IMG/VR virus record: IMGVR_UViG_3300005738_000034
Span: 1-24,334 of that record
DNA length: 24,334 nt
Source: a virus
Direction: 5' to 3' (one strand)
Shown one piece after another: positions 7,195-14,645 of this stretch (the stretch's first letter is position 1; every line of letters begins with the position of its first letter). Under the pieces are notes generated by a model that was given only the letters and a program-made list of their open reading frames with translations, did not search any database and was not told the DNA's origin. The translations under genes were made by a program, and so were the position numbers.

Positions 7195-7201
7195 GTCCCC
7201 C
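7175..7201 (-). terminator. Rho-independent terminator after the gp55-gp46-oxygenase operon
   Basis: Read on the minus strand: a GC-rich stem GGGGAC / GTCCCC with a short TTGCGG loop (7200-7183), followed by an uninterrupted run of six T. It stands 10 nt beyond the stop of the oxygenase gene and before the cobT-like gene, so it separates two transcription units. Confidence 0.85.
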
Positions 7202-7211
7202 TATGCCACTT

Positions 7212-7844
7212 CTAATATTGGAACGCAGAGTCTTGTATACCTATATCTCCTTTGGGCATAATATTAAATGCTAATGCATACCTAGTATTATTTGATTTAT
7301 TTTTAAGAACTTTATGCCTCAAGTCACTTGGAAATAATACAAGCATATTTGACAAAGGATATATATCCCAATTGTAAGAATTAAAAAAATTATAATGTAG
7401 AGTAGGAGAAAATACCATATCATGTTCTCCTTTATAAAATCTTATCGCAGAAGTATTAGGATCATAATCTCCAAAATAAAGTACCCCACTAATCCAAGAG
7501 TTGTTATGTGTATGAATTTCACATTGACCATTGTGCTCAGTTCTAGTAAACCAAGATGTGGTGAATTGAATATCACATCTATAACCTAATGTGTTAACAA
7601 CATACCCATGGCATATCTGTTTTAATTTATCATGAAGATCTTGATCCATTGATAAAATATTTTTTTTAATTGATACCGCACCATAAGATCCAGAGTCTTC
7701 ATCGTCTTCTATCCATTCAACCTTCCCACTAAGTTCTATAAGTTTTTTAGAAATGTCTTCTGAGACATAATTTATAGATAATGCTTTAGCAAAAAGAGGA
7801 TAGATCTCCCACCCAGTATTAGTTTTAAGTGTTGGGTAATCCAT
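7212..7844 (-). CDS. 2-oxoglutarate/Fe(II)-dependent oxygenase
   Basis: A 210-aa protein of the 2OG-Fe(II) oxygenase superfamily, close to the phage/cyanobacterial type often matched by 2OG-FeII_Oxy_5 (TIGR02466). The signature is HTHNNSWISGVLYF (from 111; candidate iron ligands His111 or His113), LFPSDLRHKV (distal His177) and NNTRYALAFN (Arg188, expected to bind the 2OG carboxylate). Such enzymes hydroxylate proteins, nucleic acids or small molecules using oxygen and 2OG; the substrate here is unknown. The ATG shares a base with the gp46 stop (TAATG), making it the last gene of the gp55-gp47-gp46 operon, just before a terminator. Cyanophages carry several such oxygenases; being coupled to gp46 hints at a nucleic acid or recombination-linked substrate, but this is inference. 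Confidence 0.85.
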   Translation of the reverse strand: MDYPTLKTNTGWEIYPLFAKALSINYVSEDISKKLIELSGKVEWIEDDEDSGSYGAVSIKKNILSMDQDLHDKLKQICHGYVVNTLGYRCDIQFTTSWFTRTEHNGQCEIHTHNNSWISGVLYFGDYDPNTSAIRFYKGEHDMVFSPTLHYNFFNSYNWDIYPLSNMLVLFPSDLRHKVLKNKSNNTRYALAFNIMPKGDIGIQDSAFQY

Positions 7845-9568
7845 TATTCTCCAAAAGATTCTCGTACAACAGAATAATTCTTGACTTTTTCTACATTGAG
7901 AGTTCTATCATACTTGTCATTAAGTTGTTCTTTATGAGAGATTACATAGATGGAAACACTATCATCAAAGTTTCTAAGGATCCAACCAAGATCACTACCA
8001 CCTTGCTGATCTAAAGAACCATCAAAAATCTCATCTAGTATGAGGAGGTTAGTATCCACACTATTCTTAAGTTTAGCAATAGAGCGCCAAGTAAGCAACA
8101 GAGCAATATCGATACGAGCTTTCTCTCCTTCACTGAAGGAGGCATAAGAGAATTGATCTCTGTATCGAGACTTAATAGTTTCTTCAAAGTTTTCATCGAG
8201 ACTAAAATTAACGTAAAACTCCATACCTTGAAGATACTGATTAATCAGTTTATTCATAGTAGGAAGATACTTCCTTATTATTCTAGTCTTAATTCCATTA
8301 TCTTTCAACAACTGAGAGGCAACACTTAATACATCTTTATCTTTTTTAGATTCAGATAATTGAAAATTTAATTCTTTTTTATCGCCAACTAAGTTTTCTA
8401 GTTTAAAGTATGCTTCTTTTTTATCTGCACCCTCAGACTCCAAGTCCTTAATCTCTATGTCAACTTCACCGATACTTTTACGAATTTGATTTACTTTAAA
8501 GTTTGCTTGAGAAATTATACTATTGCTATTAGTAATTTCTCCAGAGAGTTCATTTAATTTAGTAAAACGAGTTTCTTCCTCACCAATAGCAGAAAGAATT
8601 TCGTTGTAACCAATACTCATTTCATCTATTTTATTTTTACCAGAAGTGAGTTTATCTGTTCTGAGTTGATCAGAAATGTCTTGAGTACATGTAGGACAGA
8701 CATGATTCTTCTCAAAGAACTCATGCTCCTTTTGGCATGTTTGTAATTTAGAACTTAATTTAATAAGAAAAGTATTTAACTTTTTAAGTTTATCAGATGA
8801 TGAAGAGTACTCAGTAATTTGTTCTTTGATATTTTCAATATCTTTATTTGTTTTTTCAATAAGAAGATATTGAGAATTCTCACTATTAACCAAGTCTACA
8901 ATCTTTTCTTCTTTTTTAACTATGTCTGCTTTATTTTTCTTGTCCAGTTCTACAAGATAATTTTTTTGTAATTCAATTTTCTCGTTAAGAAGATCTAATT
9001 GATAATCAAACTCTTTTAATTCATCTCTGTTCTCTCTAATTTTATCTTTAAGAACTACGTTCATCGTAGAAAAAATTTGTATGTCCAGAATATCTTCAAT
9101 AATTTCACGACGTTGAACAACAGGTAAACGCATGAATGGAACAAACGTCGATGAACCAAGCACCACTATCTGGGTGAATGATTTGTAATTCATCTTGAGT
9201 ATATTTTGCTCAAGATTTTTCTGTTGATCTACTGTTGTACTCTCTTGATTCCACAATTGATCGTTACAATAGACTTCAAACACATTAGGTTTGATACCAC
9301 GAATAACTTTATAATCGTTTTTACCAATACTAAATTCAATCTCAGTTAGACAATCCTTTTCATTGATACTATTAACAAGCATCGGTTTGTTAATTTTACG
9401 AAAAGGTTTTCCAAATAAAGAAAAAGTAAGAGCATCCAAGATGGTGCTCTTACCTGCTCCGTTTTCTCCAACGATTAAATTTGTTTTGTTCTTACAAATA
9501 TCAACTTCGGTAAAATTATTTCCTGTAGACAAGAAATTCTTCCATCGAATTTTTTTAAAACTGATCAT
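7844..9568 (-). CDS. 46: Recombination nuclease ATPase subunit (gp46, Rad50/SbcC-like)
   Basis: A 574-aa SMC-type ATPase, near T4 gp46 (560 aa). It has Walker A GENGAGKS (34-41), a long coiled-coil interrupted by the zinc hook CPTC (291-294), the ABC signature SFSEGEKARIDIAL (477-490) and Walker B LLILDEIFD (508-516). With gp47 it forms the Mre11-Rad50-like complex that resects DNA ends and feeds strand invasion with UvsX, UvsY and gp32, and in T4 also degrades host DNA. The ATG at 9568 overlaps the upstream small gene by 14 nt. The coiled-coil arms are only about 100-250 residues each, short as usual for phage Rad50 homologues. Confidence 0.96.
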   Translation of the reverse strand: MISFKKIRWKNFLSTGNNFTEVDICKNKTNLIVGENGAGKSTILDALTFSLFGKPFRKINKPMLVNSINEKDCLTEIEFSIGKNDYKVIRGIKPNVFEVYCNDQLWNQESTTVDQQKNLEQNILKMNYKSFTQIVVLGSSTFVPFMRLPVVQRREIIEDILDIQIFSTMNVVLKDKIRENRDELKEFDYQLDLLNEKIELQKNYLVELDKKNKADIVKKEEKIVDLVNSENSQYLLIEKTNKDIENIKEQITEYSSSSDKLKKLNTFLIKLSSKLQTCQKEHEFFEKNHVCPTCTQDISDQLRTDKLTSGKNKIDEMSIGYNEILSAIGEEETRFTKLNELSGEITNSNSIISQANFKVNQIRKSIGEVDIEIKDLESEGADKKEAYFKLENLVGDKKELNFQLSESKKDKDVLSVASQLLKDNGIKTRIIRKYLPTMNKLINQYLQGMEFYVNFSLDENFEETIKSRYRDQFSYASFSEGEKARIDIALLLTWRSIAKLKNSVDTNLLILDEIFDGSLDQQGGSDLGWILRNFDDSVSIYVISHKEQLNDKYDRTLNVEKVKNYSVVRESFGE

Positions 9569-9833
9569 GCGGTAATCTTTTCGGGGGAATCAAGAGATCA
9601 TCTGAAGTGATTATAGCATATTTTTGTTCTCTTTCAATACATGCCATACATATTGTTGTCTTTTCTACTTCAGTAACATTCAAAGGCAACTTTTTTTCTG
9701 AGATATCATCCATCATAATATTATATCGATCTGCATCATCATACTCCTCAAAGATTGGTATAACTTGCTCACCATAATCATTGATTACAGTAAAGACTCC
9801 AGTTTCTTTTCCTTTAAGAGTAAGAATATACAT
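9555..9833 (-). CDS. 92-aa conserved hypothetical protein between gp46 and gp47
   Basis: From the ATG at 9833 (TAATG with the gp47 stop) the product starts MYILTLKGKETGVFTVINDY and continues with IFEEYDDADRYNIMMDD and a C-terminal CMACIEREQKYAIITSDDLL. The predicted order is beta-hairpin, helix, strand, helix, resembling small cyanobacterial/cyanophage proteins that begin MYVLxF and have an FEEEDDAxRYA helix. The CMAC pair of cysteines could bind metal, but no second pair is present. Small genes at this place between 47 and 46 are common in T4-like phages (T4 46.1/46.2 positions). Function unknown; a longer TTG start at 9848 is rejected. Confidence 0.75.
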   Translation of the reverse strand: MYILTLKGKETGVFTVINDYGEQVIPIFEEYDDADRYNIMMDDISEKKLPLNVTEVEKTTICMACIEREQKYAIITSDDLLIPPKRLPHDQF

Positions 9834-10876
9834 TATGATATCTCGCAACTTTCAATATATAGAGACTTCATTAGATTCTTAAGATCTGATTTACTTACGG
9901 ACATTTCTACCTCATCAATATATTCACTGAGAAGTGTCATGGTATCTTTGATCTCAACATCAACAGAAGAATTTTCTAAATCTTCATCGATAAGAGTTTC
10001 CGCGATCTTTACATCATGGACACCTACATTGTAAAGACGATCAACCAATGTCTCGAACATGTGGTAATCAGTTTTGTTTTCGACGATAACTTTAATGAAC
10101 TTGTTTTTATAACTAGACACATCTTGTTTGTTGTAGTCCACACTGGTGTCGTCATAGAAGATCTTCTCAAAGATTTCGTATGGATTTGCGACAAACTTAA
10201 GTCGATCACTTTCAGTATCGTAGATATGGAATCCGCGAGCGTCTTTATAATCATTCCAAAACATCTGATAAGGATTGCCTAGGTACTGGACGTTACCCTT
10301 TTTAGATTTATGGTGATAGTGTCCAGACCACACACGTTTGAAACGATGGAATAAACTAGCATCCATACCATGATCCATTTTCATGCCTGGTGTAATCTCA
10401 AACCCAGAAAGTTCTAGATGTCCACAAATATTGTCTGCTTCACTAGTCTCAAGTAAGTTTAGAATCTCTTCTTGATTCTCTCTATTAATCCAAGGGAGCA
10501 TCAGGAATTTCTTAGTACCAAGTTTTAAATGCTTAGGTTCAGAATAGATCTTGATATTATCATACTGCTTAAGAAGTAACTCTGGTGAGTTAATCTTATT
10601 AGTGTTCTTGTAGTACACACAATGATTGCCGAGCAGCATGTGTATATCATAATTTTTTAATCTATCGAAATAATTAGTCGTAACTCGATTACATACATTG
10701 TAATCCATAGACTTTCGGTTATCAAAAGTGTCGCCAAGGTCAATGATCGTTGAGATACCTTCCTTCTCAAGAGTTGGGAAAAAAATATCATCATAAAATT
10801 GTTGCCAGTAGTTCCAGAACGCTAAAGAACCTTTACGTCCATCTAGATGTTGGTCAGTGATTAACGCAATTTTCAA
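9833..10876 (-). CDS. 47: Recombination nuclease subunit (gp47, Mre11/SbcD-like), TTG start
   Basis: A 347-aa metallophosphoesterase, near T4 gp47 (339 aa). It carries the Mre11 motifs in order: TDQHLD (Asp8, His10), DLGDTFD (Asp49), LLGNH (Asn84, His85), CGHLE and SGHYHHKS, which bind two Mn ions for nuclease action. It partners gp46 in end resection. The start must be TTG at 10876: the frame is closed by TAA two codons upstream, and the first ATG downstream (Met57 of this frame) would remove Asp8, His10 and Asp49. TTG overlaps the preceding stop as TTGA, so initiation is likely coupled to the upstream gene. Confidence 0.95.
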   Translation of the reverse strand: MKIALITDQHLDGRKGSLAFWNYWQQFYDDIFFPTLEKEGISTIIDLGDTFDNRKSMDYNVCNRVTTNYFDRLKNYDIHMLLGNHCVYYKNTNKINSPELLLKQYDNIKIYSEPKHLKLGTKKFLMLPWINRENQEEILNLLETSEADNICGHLELSGFEITPGMKMDHGMDASLFHRFKRVWSGHYHHKSKKGNVQYLGNPYQMFWNDYKDARGFHIYDTESDRLKFVANPYEIFEKIFYDDTSVDYNKQDVSSYKNKFIKVIVENKTDYHMFETLVDRLYNVGVHDVKIAETLIDEDLENSSVDVEIKDTMTLLSEYIDEVEMSVSKSDLKNLMKSLYIESCEIS

Positions 10877-11151
10877 AGTTTAACACCCATAGCAGCAGAA
10901 GTAACAAAGGAATAATCATCTAGTGTCCCATCTTGTAGACACTTGAGATGCCATCTAGTCATAGTAATGACTCCATCTTCAGTAGCACCAGTAATAAAGT
11001 TAGCACCATAAGGATTTCTCAATACACTGGTGTACAGACCAAACATAGTTTTCTTAACATAGAAAGTATCGTCAATCCATACCTGACCTTCAGGAATATT
11101 TTTTTCAATAGTAGGATTAGATCCTAGACTAGTTGCTAATGTAGATGTCAT
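10873..11151 (-). CDS. 92-aa conserved hypothetical protein between gp55 and gp47
   Basis: The ATG at 11151 overlaps the gp55 stop (ATGA) and its own TGA overlaps the TTG start of gp47. The product reads MTSTLATSLG, then IPEGQVWIDDTFYVKKTMFG, YGANFITGATEDGVITMTRW and a C-terminal SAAMGVKL. It is rich in short strands, with a WHLKCLQDG turn near residue 68, suggesting a small all-beta protein. No conserved catalytic motif is visible and I do not recognise the family, though its tight coupling between the late sigma factor and a recombination nuclease suggests it is co-expressed with both. Confidence 0.75.
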   Translation of the reverse strand: MTSTLATSLGSNPTIEKNIPEGQVWIDDTFYVKKTMFGLYTSVLRNPYGANFITGATEDGVITMTRWHLKCLQDGTLDDYSFVTSAAMGVKL

Positions 11152-11642
11152 CGGTTCATTCTTGTTTCAATATTTTCTTTGATGCTACCCATGTCTGAAT
11201 AAGAAGCATTCATTCCTGCCATGTCACCCTCATACTTATCTGTATGCATAATTTCTTGGTGACCTGAACGTTCTAGAATCTTTCCCTTAATCTCTAATTG
11301 CTTCTTCTCCTTCTGTATGCGTCTCAGGAAGGCGTAATAGATAATCTGGGTGAAGTATGCAAAAGGATTAGAACTCTTCTCTGGGTCGAAGTTATCGATG
11401 TATTGTAGGCAGTTCTCAATGCCATCACAGATCATGTCCTCACGGAACATGTAGTTAACAAAGTTAGGTTTGTATGACAAGTGTGTAGCAATTTTTAAAA
11501 AGCATTCACCTATGTAATTTGTGACCCTTGGTCTTGGTTTCTCTTGTTCTTTTGCCAGGATAACTTTATTACGATACTCAGTAATAGCAGCAAGAAACTC
11601 TTTGTTATTTACATAGTACTCTTTGTTTTTGGTCCTTGTCAT
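11148..11642 (-). CDS. 55: Late-transcription sigma factor (gp55)
   Basis: A 164-aa small sigma factor that replaces host sigma70 on RNA polymerase for phage late promoters. The diagnostic part is YIGECFLKIATHLSYKPNFV, the MICDGIENCLQYIDNFDP stretch and FAYFTQIIYYAFLRRIQKEKKQ, the region-2-like helices that bind core polymerase and the -10-type late element. Length matches T4 gp55 (185 aa) allowing for a shorter tail. In T4 it works with the gp45 clamp and gp33. It is headed by a near-consensus sigma70 promoter, as expected for a regulator made before late genes. Its likely targets are the TAAATA elements upstream of the virion genes in this window. Confidence 0.93.
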   Translation of the reverse strand: MTRTKNKEYYVNNKEFLAAITEYRNKVILAKEQEKPRPRVTNYIGECFLKIATHLSYKPNFVNYMFREDMICDGIENCLQYIDNFDPEKSSNPFAYFTQIIYYAFLRRIQKEKKQLEIKGKILERSGHQEIMHTDKYEGDMAGMNASYSDMGSIKENIETRMNR

Positions 11643-11665
11643 TTTACTTTTTTATTCTTGATACT

Positions 11666-11694
11666 AGTATACTCGATTGAAGACATTTTGTCAA
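11666..11694 (-). promoter_or_regulatory. Strong sigma70-like promoter for the gp55 operon
   Basis: On the minus strand: -35 TTGACA (11694-11689), a 17-nt spacer and -10 TATACT (11671-11666), 23 nt before the gp55 ATG. The -35 is perfect and the -10 differs by one base. The predicted transcript covers gp55, the 92-aa gene, gp47, the 92-aa gene, gp46 and the oxygenase, and ends at the terminator 7175-7201. Confidence 0.85.
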
Positions 11695-11708
11695 CCTGAC
11701 CAAGGGGC

Positions 11709-11737
11709 TTGACAAAACCTCAGAAACTCAGTACAAT
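11709..11737 (+). promoter_or_regulatory. Sigma70-like promoter on the opposite strand, back-to-back with the gp55 promoter
   Basis: On the plus strand: -35 TTGACA (11709-11714), 17-nt spacer, -10 TACAAT (11732-11737, one mismatch). Its -35 box is 14 nt from the divergent -35 of the gp55 promoter. All genes to the right are on the minus strand, so the RNA would start near 11744 and run antisense to the 134-aa gene and then uvsW. No plus-strand ORF follows closely. It may make a regulatory or antisense RNA. Confidence 0.6.
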
Positions 11738-11771
11738 AACTCTGTAAGGGTTCAAAAGATAACTGTATCTA

Positions 11772-12176
11772 TTAGCTTCTCTTGAATAAAGATTCTAGAT
11801 TTTTTTTGACTTCATCTACACTACCCACATAACCATTGTTTTTTAGTTTATTGGGTTTTACATTAATTTCATCATGATCATCATCTTCTTCAGTATCTTC
11901 TATATTACTAATGTAAAAGTTCTTTATTCTTTCATCTAGTTCTGACATTGTAACTACTTGATCCATCTTGATAATGAAGATATCATCATAAGATGATCTA
12001 ATCCATTCTTTTAAAATAAAACCATCAACATTCTTTCCACGTTTATTTTTCTTATAGTTTTCAACAACCATAGGATTTTCTACTAGTAAAGAATCTTCTT
12101 CAGGTAAATAACATACCTTTGCTACAAGTTCTTCACCAGTAGATAATTTTATTGTTGTATAAAATTCTTCTTCCAT
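11772..12176 (-). CDS. 134-aa acidic protein downstream of UvsW, possible Sm-like fold
   Basis: The ATG at 12176 lies 1 nt after the uvsW stop. The N-terminal part, FYTTIKLSTGEELVAKVCYL then DSLLVENPMVV and GFILKEWI, has the strand pattern and GEE turn of small Sm/LSm-like beta-barrels; this is a fold guess only. The segment DDIFIIKMDQVVTMSELDERIKNFY follows and the C-terminal third is acidic and Lys-rich (NIEDTEEDDDHDEIN, then a VDEVKKNLESLFK helix). Similar proteins lie beside uvsW in cyanophages as I recall. It is the last gene of the uvsY-uvsW unit; no terminator is seen in the 130 nt beyond it, which instead hold the divergent promoter pair. Confidence 0.78.
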   Translation of the reverse strand: MEEEFYTTIKLSTGEELVAKVCYLPEEDSLLVENPMVVENYKKNKRGKNVDGFILKEWIRSSYDDIFIIKMDQVVTMSELDERIKNFYISNIEDTEEDDDHDEINVKPNKLKNNGYVGSVDEVKKNLESLFKRS

Positions 12177-12177
12177 A

Positions 12178-13644
12178 TTACTTTCTTAGATCTATTTTTA
12201 CTTTTTCATATTTAAAATTCTCTTCTTGATAGATCTTCACTCGTTCGTATAGATGTCTTAAAGTGTAATTAGATCTTGTTTCGTTAGAGATGTCATCAGC
12301 AATATCATAAAGTGTTGCGATGTCTTTACCTTCTCCCTTCCTCAGGACTCTACCAATTGATTGTAGGTTACGAACTCTTGACTTGGAAGGTGATGCGAAA
12401 ATAATATTGTGTAATCGTTTGATGTTAATACCAGTAGAGAAAGTTCCGTAAGAAGCAATAATAATTGCATTGCTTTCCTTCTCAGCAATTTCTCGAACTT
12501 CTTCTCTGGAATCTACATCAACTGAACCATGGACGAAGAATACTTTTCTATCGTCCTCTACCACATTATTTATCATTTCATAAAGTGGTTCACCATGCTT
12601 CTCGACATAGTTGAATAGAACCAATGTATTGCCATCTAAATCTTTAACTAGATTTTTGATGAGGTTGTTTCTCTTTTGACATGTAACGATATACTCCATC
12701 TCTGCATGGTAGTCTTCAAAGAACTGGTACTCATGCTTACACATAAGGATCTTGATTCTCAAATTAGATAAGTATCCTTTCTTAATTAGATCATCAGTCT
12801 TGGTAACCTTCTCACAGGCACCGAAGAGACCCTCCAGTACCCACTTATGAGTCTTGCTACCATCTAGTGTACCTGTAAACCCAAAGCGGTACTTAGCGTT
12901 GTGTAACTTGGTCATGATGCCTGTCAGACTCTTCGACTTAAATAGATGTGCTTCATCACCGATAACACACTCAATGTCATCAAAGTATCTTTTTGGGAAT
13001 TTATAGATTGATTGCCAAGTTGAAATAACAACTGGTTTATCCGTATTTTTATCTTTGCCCGAATAAATGGTGTGACAATAGTCTTCGGCATTCCATCCAT
13101 AGTCTTTAAAATCTTTTACCATCTGTTCTACTAGAGATGTAGTAGGAACAATTAATAGAATTTTTTTCTGTGTTGCGACATAGTATCTAACGATACTGTA
13201 GATCATTAATGACTTACCAGATCCTGTAGGGGATACAAATAATCCTCTATTGTTTTTTAGTGCTTGATAAACTGTACTATATTGATAATCTCTAGGTTGA
13301 TACTTAGAGATCTTATCCATAAAAACTTTTACACCACCACGGGATACAAAATTATTAGATTCCTGTGCGTCACCATACCATTCATTTTCTTCATACGAGA
13401 TACTATATTTTTTTTCTGATGCCCATACTTTAAGGTGATTTAATAACCCACCATAAAGTTCACCTGTACCTGGAGAGTACAAGCGAATCATTCCATCCCA
13501 ATACCTAAATCTAGGTTGTCGTTTTAAAAATTTTGCTTCTGGTAATTCAAAAGAAAAGTAATCCGAAAGTTCGTGATGAATGTGAGGTTCTGACCTGAGA
13601 GTAAGGTAAACCTCGTTCTTTTTTTTAATTACAATGTCGGACAT
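12178..13644 (-). CDS. uvsW: UvsW RNA-DNA / DNA-DNA helicase
   Basis: A 488-aa superfamily 2 helicase, near T4 UvsW (503 aa). It has a small N-terminal nucleic-acid-binding domain (about 1-110), a Q-motif-like YQPRDYQ, Walker A SPTGSGKS (138-145), a motif II DEAH box (230-233), motif III GFTGT and motif VI QSIGRVLRKG near 430-440. UvsW unwinds R-loops, remodels stalled forks and branched recombination intermediates, and in T4 drives the switch from origin-dependent to recombination-dependent replication. It follows uvsY with TAATG overlap, so both are likely made together. No missing motif is seen. Confidence 0.96.
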   Translation of the reverse strand: MSDIVIKKKNEVYLTLRSEPHIHHELSDYFSFELPEAKFLKRQPRFRYWDGMIRLYSPGTGELYGGLLNHLKVWASEKKYSISYEENEWYGDAQESNNFVSRGGVKVFMDKISKYQPRDYQYSTVYQALKNNRGLFVSPTGSGKSLMIYSIVRYYVATQKKILLIVPTTSLVEQMVKDFKDYGWNAEDYCHTIYSGKDKNTDKPVVISTWQSIYKFPKRYFDDIECVIGDEAHLFKSKSLTGIMTKLHNAKYRFGFTGTLDGSKTHKWVLEGLFGACEKVTKTDDLIKKGYLSNLRIKILMCKHEYQFFEDYHAEMEYIVTCQKRNNLIKNLVKDLDGNTLVLFNYVEKHGEPLYEMINNVVEDDRKVFFVHGSVDVDSREEVREIAEKESNAIIIASYGTFSTGINIKRLHNIIFASPSKSRVRNLQSIGRVLRKGEGKDIATLYDIADDISNETRSNYTLRHLYERVKIYQEENFKYEKVKIDLRK

Positions 13645-14117
13645 TAGTTTCCATTAATAAATCGCTCCCATTCAATAGCGTTTTTCACATGATAATTGCG
13701 AGCAGAGACTTGCTTTAGTACATGATCAAGATAATTGAGCATCATATCAATGTACTTAACTTTTGCTTCAATGTTAATGACTTCCTCATCAGCATCGAGA
13801 TAGACTCTCATCTTTTCACTTGTTTTAATACTAGACCCAAAAGGTTTTTCGGCATAAGTTTTAGCATCTGCTTCACCGCCGTAATACTCTCGTTTTTCCT
13901 TTATAGTTTTTCTCAGTTCAAATTCTAGACTAGTCTTTACCTGTGAAAGATCCGTGTAATGGTTTAAGTATTTATTATGCAAGAAAGGGATCTCCATGGA
14001 GATCTTTCCTAGGTCGGTAGTATATTGTTTGTTACGAAATTCATGTTCAACGTAACTATCTTCTTTCCAATCAGTTTTTATACGTTCAAAAAGATTATGT
14101 AGTTTCTCAAAATTCAT
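13644..14117 (-). CDS. uvsY: UvsY recombination mediator
   Basis: A 157-aa protein homologous to T4 UvsY (137 aa), which loads the UvsX recombinase on gp32-coated single-stranded DNA. The match is clearest in the C-terminal half: TSEKMRVYLDADEEVINIEA, then MLNYLDHVLKQVSARNYHVKNAIEWERFINGN, which parallels T4's SEMKTVLSADKDV...LDAIKSRGFAIKHIQDMRAFEAGK. REYYGGEADAKTY corresponds to the T4 DYYSGRGD segment. It overlaps the upstream tail gene by 4 nt (ATGA) and uvsW by one base, linking a structural gene and a recombination pair in one late transcript. Confidence 0.93.
   Translation of the reverse strand: MNFEKLHNLFERIKTDWKEDSYVEHEFRNKQYTTDLGKISMEIPFLHNKYLNHYTDLSQVKTSLEFELRKTIKEKREYYGGEADAKTYAEKPFGSSIKTSEKMRVYLDADEEVINIEAKVKYIDMMLNYLDHVLKQVSARNYHVKNAIEWERFINGN
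13989..14004. repeat. 16-bp perfect palindrome inside uvsY
   Basis: GATCTCCATGGAGATC reads the same on both strands and carries a GATC at each end; with one bulged base the symmetry extends to GAAAG/CTTTC. It lies within the uvsY coding sequence. No function can be assigned; chance or codon constraint is possible. Confidence 0.6.
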
Positions 14118-14614
14118 GTAATATTGTTAATGTTAAACTCAGTATACTTGAAGGTTGCCTGTGCTGTAAAGTACTCTTGATCAGATTGAGTAGCATCGAA
14201 TGTTAATCCGGTAAGTGATACTGGAAACAAACGCTCGAAGTTAATAGCGTGAGATATATTATAGTGTGATGATGTGATAAACAACTGCCCTTGAGAGAAT
14301 TCTATCTCATCGCTAGAATGCCCCTCAGACCCTCCGTTTTTTCTAATCCAGTTATGTATGCTTTTATAGTTTATGAGGTCTTCATCGACTATAAACTGCA
14401 GATTGAGGTCACCATAAGTAACACCACCACCAGGAGTTACTGGAAAATTTCTAAAGCGTGTCGCCACTTCAGTGAATGGCATTTGAATTTCAGGGATGCC
14501 TGCCGATTGGCAGAAAAAATCTACCCCTGAAAAGATTTCCAATTTTAATTGGAATCCTAACGGAGATAGATAATTTCTATTTGTTGGTTGTTCTTTATAC
14601 CAATTAGCAGCCAT
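14114..14614 (-). CDS. Tail-tube-fold virion protein, candidate tail completion protein gp3
   Basis: A 166-aa protein with the layout of T4-type tail tube/terminator proteins: LSPLGFQLKLEIFSGVDFFC, then QSAGIPEIQMPFTEVATRFR, GGGVTYGDLNLQFIVDEDLI and NYKSIHNWIRKNGG, then a long strand region ending TFKYTEFNI. gp19 in this window shows the same signals (LLCKSAALPAS..., then a YTYW strand near the end), so they look like distant paralogues. Between gp23 and uvsY, T4-like cyanophages commonly carry a gene called gp3 (tail completion and sheath stabiliser), hence the suggestion; a different baseplate or tube role is not excluded. It has a good SD (GGGAG) 9 nt before the ATG and a CTAAATA late element 24 nt upstream. 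Confidence 0.75.
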   Translation of the reverse strand: MAANWYKEQPTNRNYLSPLGFQLKLEIFSGVDFFCQSAGIPEIQMPFTEVATRFRNFPVTPGGGVTYGDLNLQFIVDEDLINYKSIHNWIRKNGGSEGHSSDEIEFSQGQLFITSSHYNISHAINFERLFPVSLTGLTFDATQSDQEYFTAQATFKYTEFNINNIT

Positions 14615-14638
14615 AGTATGTCAGCTCCCAAGCAATAC

Positions 14639-14645
14639 TATTTAG
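14639..14645 (-). promoter_or_regulatory. Candidate gp55-type late promoter, CTAAATA
   Basis: On the minus strand CTAAATA ends 24 nt before the start of the tail-tube-fold gene. The same element occurs before gp23 and gp18. It abuts the stop codon of the preceding 44-aa gene. It resembles the T4 late consensus TATAAATA. Confidence 0.55.

Noticed and set aside
11795-11815. Run of eight T on the plus strand as a terminator for the antisense promoter
   Set aside because: Only a 4-bp stem precedes it, too weak to call; it also encodes the Lys-rich C-terminus of the 134-aa protein on the other strand.
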